A DNA stretch of 64,000 nt, taken from NCBI RefSeq assembly GCF_000327385.1, contig NW_008708707.1, positions 1,784,007 through 1,848,006 on the forward strand, in the 5' to 3' direction. This document shows, piece after piece, positions 58,047 to 64,000 of the stretch; the stretch's first letter is position 1; each line of letters starts with the position of its first letter. The notes beneath the pieces were generated by a model that saw only the letters and a list, made by a program, of their open reading frames with translations, did not search any database and was not told the origin of the DNA. The position numbers and the translations under genes are program-made. This stretch comes from Lottia gigantea (lineage: Eukaryota; Mollusca; Gastropoda; Lottiidae).

Positions 58047-58919
58047 AACTTTTTGTGAAAAGTCAGTCTATATCGAGTGTTGAATACTGTATTTATATTA
58101 GAATCTGTTATTACTTATACCTGACAGCTGACACCACTCTGTGACTGGGGTTGTCAACTGCGCTACTCTTTCAGATAGCTACACAATTTTCTTTTAGTAC
58201 GTGCGCACTATATTCGCAATTATACGGTATACGTTTTCATTACGTTCTAAATCAGTAAGATGTATTAGAATTGTAATTCTATCTGGACAAACAAATCGAA
58301 TGTTGGATATTAATAGAAGTTCAAACATTCTCCGACACCACTCTGCGATTGGCTTTGTTAAATGAGCAACCCATTCGGTTATATATTTGTTTTGGGTACA
58401 TCTTTTGGGTGATCTTTTCTCGAACTGTGCGGTAGGAAAACTAACTCAAGTTGCCGATATGAGCACTATGCGACGGCTCTGATGAAATGCTTTAACTTTC
58501 GAGCATGGGTTCATTTTCAAACACATCAAACTTCATCTAGCTATCACAGAACCATTTTGTATATTAAAGGGACATAACCACTAATAAGAGCTTGCTTGCC
58601 CTTTACGTTGCTTCTATTTATATTACTGTTTTCATTAAAGGCTTTCCCTTTTGATATCAAATGCTTCAGTTCAATACAACAAAACCTTCCAAATTGCTTC
58701 TAACCCTGTTGTGTTATTGAAAGCTGGGGAGAGGCAGCTGTACCGTCCACTCTAGTGATGTTTTAACAAGAAAACACCTATATTATTATATTATTATATT
58801 AAGTTAATAGCACAATTTTAAACAAAACACTAACAAACAGTCAAAATATATTTCAATATATTATATTTACATCATATAATAAACACTTCTAAAACACACT
58901 TGTATTGGTGGTTCAAAAT
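58047..58919. other. Downstream of the secreted-protein gene
   Basis: Likely 3' untranslated region, then intergenic. No exon seen. An AATAAA lies just past the end of this stretch, near 58918, within TTCAAAATAAACAG. Confidence 0.4.
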
Positions 58920-59310
58920 AAACAGATAGCAATCAACATCACTTGATAGACAATCAACATTACTTGATAGACAATCAACATCACTTGACTTGTGTGGTCA
59001 ATCAAAATCAGAGATGTCAAGCAGAGGATATTGACAGTAGGGACATTTGAACTGCCCTAGCGGCCATGTCCGGCAAATAAAGTCAAATCAAATTTGTGAT
59101 GTCAATCCAATAGAAATCTGTGACATCAAACTAAATAATTGATATGCAAAGTCTATCAACATCACTTGATTTGTGTTGTCAATCCAAATCACTTGATTTT
59201 TTATGCCAATCAAACTTGATATGTCAATTCAAATCACCTGAATTCACTTGACTTTATTTGTGACGACAATCAAAATCATAGATTTGTGACGACAATCAAA
59301 ATCATTGATT
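58920..59310. repeat. Degenerate CAATCAACATCACTTGAT minisatellite
   Basis: Clear 24-bp copies at 58930-58990 (CAATCAACATCACTTGATAG), then looser CAATCAAAATCA/GATTTGTGA phrases to 59310. Confidence 0.75.
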
Positions 59311-59928
59311 TATGAAGTTCTCTGGAATGCATCCTAAAACATATTCATTAAATAATGATAACAATATTCAACAAAAATAAAAAATATTATGTCTTTAGGA
59401 AACATTCCACATTCACCAGAAATATTCTCATCCACTATAAACATAGCTCAGTCCGAAATTTATAAATTGTACAACATATTTCAACACAAGTATGAAATCT
59501 CTCGCTCAGATTAAAAGCCTGTAGTTTCTTCACAACTTGATATGTCAAGGGGTCATGAGTCAGCTTCAAAATTTAACCCTTGATACAAAGACCAATGTAT
59601 GTGTCACTAAAGACTCCTGAATTGGCATTATGCTACCTACTTTCCAATTGGCAGACGGTCATAGAAACGTAATGCATCTTCCATAGAATTATTTCCATGC
59701 TGTCTTCTTTTAAAAAATCTGATTGGACATGAAAAAAATCGACAGGGATACTGGTCTATTGTGTCAAAGGTTAAATATTGAAAACAACTCGCTACCCTCG
59801 AAATCAAGATCATATGTTCACTTCAAATTTACTGGCCTCAATGTCCTCGGAACTGGAATATATCCAAAGGCAAGTAAGTTCACTTCTCTGAAGTCTTTTA
59901 AAAATGCTTTTTTCACATATTAACTTTG
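59311..59928. other. Convergent intergenic region
   Basis: Between two convergent genes. No exon supported; the 66-codon stretch at 59723-59923 shows no family resemblance. Confidence 0.5.
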
Positions 59929-59934
59929 TTTATT
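59929..59934 (-). terminator. TIMM17 poly(A) signal (AATAAA)
   Basis: AATAAA on the minus strand about 205 nt past the TIMM17 stop, a normal distance. Confidence 0.5.
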
Positions 59935-60137
59935 TGATTTTCACAAGTTTTTCCATCCTGAAGGATAAGAGTAACTGTTATAAAACGTCAAGTCGTAGTT
60001 AGTCAAGTTCATTTTTCCCGGCTAAAAGTCACAGATGTTAAAAGTATCCGATTCACAACTTGGTTTGAATTTTTCAACATTACTAATTCACACCCCAGAC
60101 GTGTCACCGTTTAAAATCACTTTTTTTTAAGTTATTA

Positions 60138-62733
60138 TTATTGATATTGAGAACCAAAAATTGTACTACCACCTTGTTGAGAGCTGGATGGTGGTGGTGG
60201 TTCCTCCATTTCTACTCGGTTAGCTGAAAATATACACAAATATCAACATTACTTTATCAAATGATTGATGTGATAGAACTATAAAGTTTGCGTCACTATA
60301 GCAACCTGTGATTCACAACCCACCACAGTAACCTAATGTGCTTCATTAGTAACCTTAAGCGCCACCTTTATGCTACTAGTACCACAGTAACCTTTGAGCT
60401 ACCACAGTAACATTATTTGCTACCATAGTAACCACATGCCACCACAGTAACCTTATTGCCATCACAGTGACCTTAATGCTTTTGTGCTAAAAAACTGGCT
60501 GTAAGTTCAACCTGTGAAGGTTTGCAAGGATAAAAATGCTCCTAATAGGACACCAGATATAGTGTAAGATCAGAACAACAAGATCTGAAAAACAGGTGAA
60601 AAATGGAAGTTACCTGGATTAAACTGTTCTGCAGAATATCTTGTAAATAAAATACCCATTCCTTCAATCATAGCTAATAATACCCCACCTACAATCAAAA
60701 TATACTTAAAATTAATCTACAATTTCAATTCTTTTCCTGTAATATTTTTCATCAAGATTGTAATCTAACAAGATTTCCAACACAGTTTTGTTCTAATGAC
60801 AAATAAGTTTTCACCAATCAAAGCATTATGATTTTTAAGATAGCCAAGCAATATGATAGCCTCCTTGGGTTACTCCATCCCTCAAGAATAAAGGGAAGCA
60901 ACTACCAATGAATAAAGAATCTAAAACTGCTTACCAACTACTGCTGAGCCAACACCCTTTTTTAACCCATCTAAAAGAGAAAAAAATTGGATAAGAATAT
61001 CAGTCTACACTAAGAGTCCACACTAAGATACTTTATGGTCAGCCAGTAGCCAGTTGGATAATTGTCTGCAAGGACATTAGGGGCAGTGGGTTCGAATCCT
61101 CCTTAAATTAAGAGATATTCTGATGCCATTGCTAGTGCTTTCAGGAGAGAGTCTGGTGAAAACTATCAGCTAAATTTCATGGACCACACTTAGTAACGAA
61201 AATAAAATACACTCATGGTTATGGAAAATCTATAAAAGATTTAGAACAAAGTCAGACACTTTGGAGCAGCAACCAGACATGGCTGGCTAAAAGGCTAATT
61301 AACACCAATAATATCTTACCCCTGAAAGACAATGCAAACCCTGTAGCAGCCCCACTAAATATAGAGTTCCATGGATCTTCCTTCTTCCGAACATATACAC
61401 ATAAACAATCTATTGATGAAAATAAAAATCCCCACACTGCAAAATTGCCTGCAAAGAAAAAAAAATATCAGAAACCTTTTCAACCCTAGAGGCCGGTTTA
61501 CCGTCCACACACTAACGCAACATATACCCAAGCAGACGGTGTACCAGCTGTTACTAAGTGATGTCATACAACGTTAACATCATACACTTTTACTTTTATT
61601 ACTTAGAGTTCAGGGTATATGACAGTATATTTCATTTACACTCAAAATGTTAATGAATGTTTTTAAGAGATACTCCAATGGAAATACCACATCTAAAGCC
61701 TTCAATCTTTCTCTGTATAAGCCCTTTCAACATTATCTACAGGCACAAAAGATATCATTGTGGGACACTTTTAATAAAATCATTCTTGAATCATAACTTA
61801 TATAAGTTCAATACTTACGCCCAGTAATAGGTGCCTTTTCTCTGACCATAGCAAGACTGCCATACATTCTTCTGAAATTACCCTGAAAAAAAACAACAAA
61901 AATTCACCTGTTTAATAAAATTTCATTAAGGTTCGTTAAGGTTACAAGCAGGCCTGGCTACAGCTTTTAATGGTAGATCCAGAATCTTGAAGTTCAAATT
62001 TCAGAAATGAAAGAAAAAGATTTGAGTTCACTTCCCTTGAAATTATGTGTATGTGAGAGGACTTCTCATTTCCAATTGTTTAAGGCCTTTTCATAATTCA
62101 ATCTAATATCTAGTCTAGTCTTTCAGATGTCTGCATCACTTAAAAGCTCACAACTGACTTTAAAAATAAGGATTTTATTTAGACTTACACTTGGTGCATT
62201 TCTGAAACCTTTTATACTGTGAAATACTGAACCCCCGATCACACCCATAGAAAACGCTCCCCCACAATCATCCAGTATCCGGTACGGACTGAAAAAGTAA
62301 AGAAACTCTGAGTAACTACATGTTTCAGGTTCTGTTTTAATATTTTGAAATGCAGAGTTACATAAGTCAATAAGTGCCATAAGATGAGACTTTTAACTGA
62401 TATTGTAACAAATTGATCTGAATCTATTTAAGGTTTGCAAAAAACAAAAGCAAGGACAATGCACAAAGACAATAGCGCCAATATGAAACAATTTGTAATT
62501 AGCAAGCTTAAACAATTTCGTCATTTCACTTTGAAAAATAACTTATTATTTTTCAATGTCAAAGACAAAGTTTGGGTCAATGGAGGGATTTTTCTACAGA
62601 CTACTTAAACTGAACCTGACCGAGGGTTTAAAGCAACAATTATTCAATACGTTCATAGTACCAATTATTCATTTAGAGCAAATATAAAGAAATTATATAA
62701 TTTTTACCAAGGATCACGCGTATATTCTGCCAT
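60138..62733 (-). CDS. TIMM17: Mitochondrial inner membrane translocase TIM17, 7 exons
   Basis: The core of the TIM23 presequence translocase in the inner mitochondrial membrane. Exons 62733-62708, 62288-62189, 61882-61819, 61448-61320, 60970-60935, 60688-60614 and 60223-60138, all in frame with GT-AG borders, give 171 aa, the same length as human TIMM17A. Seen: [20 protein letters not shown] at the N-terminus, [19 protein letters not shown] (first helix with GxxxG), [30 protein letters not shown] (diagnostic of Tim17) and [17 protein letters not shown]9 and C78 occupy the positions of the yeast Tim17 disulphide. The tail is Pro/Ser/Gln-rich and ends QYQ as in human. The single gene cannot be assigned to the vertebrate A or B copy. 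Confidence 0.97.
60300..60480. repeat. Degenerate CCACAGTAACCTTA repeat
   Basis: Seven or so ACCACAGTAACCTTA-type phrases at about 20-27-bp spacing in the last TIMM17 intron. Confidence 0.8.
61037..61165 (+). mobile_element. tRNA-derived SINE
   Basis: TAGCCAGTTGGATAATTGTC (A-box side), GTGGGTTCGAATCCTCCTTA (B box and T-loop), then CATTGCTAGTGCTTTCAGGA, matching the TGGCCAGTGCTTTTGA tail at 32.5 kb. In a TIMM17 intron. The stems do not all close, so it is not an intact tRNA gene. Confidence 0.7.
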
Positions 62734-62790
62734 GCCGATTTATCTTTACTGCGCAGTGTTCAACGCGCATCTCGTACAAATGGTGATAAC
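62734..62790 (-). promoter_or_regulatory. TIMM17 leader and promoter
   Basis: Upstream of the ATG are TGCGCAG and GCGCAT, NRF1-like half sites in reverse, in otherwise AT-rich DNA. NRF1 control would fit a mitochondrial gene, but this is inference from short motifs. Confidence 0.35.
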
Positions 62791-63975
62791 AAAAGAACAA
62801 AAAACGAAAATAAAATATGAAATTGTGTAGTTGTGAGTAAATTGGTTTATAACTCCTAATTCATGTTTATTTTTAGTGATTAAATTAACCGATTTAGAAT
62901 ATAAAAATTCAGAAAATAATTTTAAACAGATATTGCGTTTATTAGCTTTTAAAAACGTCCCTGACATCTGAATGATTTGTAACTAACGGGTCTAAATCTA
63001 ACACAAATTCGTAACCAATTCAGAAAACTTTTACGTTATATTTGGTAATAAAATTGATGAAATTGATGTAACTGACATTAGATGAACCTAGAAATTGTTT
63101 TCAAAATTTGAAGTTTCACTATTCTTTATATTTTTTACTTTGAGAAATGAATTTGGAAGATTAATTCCACAAGTGGTTACAAACTGTTCCACCGGGCTGA
63201 ACTTAGCTCACACATTCAACTAGCATACAGATTCGGGTCGAATCGTCTCAGCATACACATTCCCGATATAAAATCTGAATTATTTCTAACTTAAATATTT
63301 TATGACAAATACACATAAGAATTCTTTCAATTTCGCAAACACCTATATGTCTAACTCTCCTAGTCTTTGTACTGTGGCTCATTTAAGATATAATTTTTTT
63401 GTTATGGAAGCTGAAAATTACCAAAGTTAAACAGCAAATTAAAAGGCTTAGCCGTCATAGGAACTTTTTGAAATTCTCACCATACTATCTCACACTTGTC
63501 ATTATTCGAAATATCAAATCACCAAATTGTTGTCTCCCTTACTTTTTGTACGGGGGCCCATTGAAGACATACACTAATCGAAATATATGGCCTATATGAG
63601 TATATTACTTTGTTTAGTGTGTCCAGTTCTCAAGTTTATTCCATCATCACCACCTGGATTTGTCTTATTGCCCTCAAACCACTTATTCATTGGCCAACAC
63701 GGAATCAATTAGATCAGTACTATCCTGACTGTTACCTTAAATATTTTTAAGTAACTGCAATAATTGACTGCTCAGAAGTTCAGACTGAGAGGTCATCTTT
63801 GGACAGTACCAATTCAGCAATGTATTCCAACTTTAAGTCAAGACATACATACAAAGTTTTAGTGACCTGCACACCAGGGAGTACAGTATCATTCGTTTCC
63901 AACACAGTAGGGGGAGATATGTCTGATGTCATGGGCGCAGATCACGGGGGGACAGGGATACATGTCAGAAAACCT
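62791..63975. other. Intergenic, nothing recognised
   Basis: AT-rich sequence with no exon, repeat family or RNA gene that could be supported. Confidence 0.5.
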
Positions 63976-63998
63976 GGGGGGGGGGGGGGGGGGGGGGG
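63976..63998. repeat. Poly(G) run at the window edge
   Basis: 23 consecutive G. Probably a homopolymer error or contig edge rather than biology. Confidence 0.8.
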
Positions 63999-64000
63999 AA

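Noticed and set aside
61037-61110. A true tRNA gene
   Set aside because: A and B boxes are present, but the acceptor and anticodon stems do not close and a SINE tail follows.
1-64000. Retrovirus-like or LTR element
   Set aside because: No long terminal repeats, reverse transcriptase, integrase or capsid-like frame was seen anywhere in the window.

Overview
The window is nuclear DNA from an animal. It is AT-rich, its genes are split by GT-AG introns with typical metazoan splice signals, and it is full of short foldback elements, tRNA-derived SINEs and minisatellites. The best-conserved proteins are bilaterian in type, and the overall character suggests a mollusc, perhaps a gastropod. That placement is inference; no taxon-specific marker was identified.

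Seven protein genes can be read. From left to right: NIPBL (cohesin loader, minus strand, 4089-10097, one uninterrupted 2,002-codon frame); EOGT (ER O-GlcNAc transferase, minus, 16 coding exons, 12392-19666, with a probable non-coding first exon near 26.2 kb); NPRL2 (GATOR1 subunit, minus, 9 exons, 29308-33450); CYB561D2 (cytochrome b561 family, plus, 3 exons, 33799-35025), head-to-head with NPRL2; a MARCH-type RING-CH membrane ubiquitin ligase (plus, 4 exons, 36993-40520); an unrecognised secreted cysteine-rich protein (plus, 5 exons, 42826-58046); and TIMM17 (mitochondrial import channel, minus, 7 exons, 60138-62733). Exon joins were built by hand from splice signals, phase and protein similarity. 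Each model closes in frame, and the EOGT (521 aa), NPRL2 (381 aa) and TIMM17 (171 aa) lengths agree with their families.

The genes do not form one pathway. The meaningful neighbourhood is the divergent NPRL2/CYB561D2 pair, which is also arranged this way in human 3p21.3 and so is probably an ancient shared promoter.

The rest is repeats. Family A is a foldback MITE with TTAA ends and CRE-like TGACGTCA sites. Family B is a MITE with TTAAAGG ends. Family C is a dispersed retroposon-like repeat. Family D is a foldback whose terminal arm has been amplified into 40-bp satellite arrays at two loci (21.1-22.7 kb and 48.4-49.4 kb). There are also tRNA-derived SINEs, and tandem arrays of 22, 24, 27, 43, 71, 76 and 184 bp. 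No retrovirus-like or LTR element was recognised. The last bases are a 23-G run that looks like an assembly edge.
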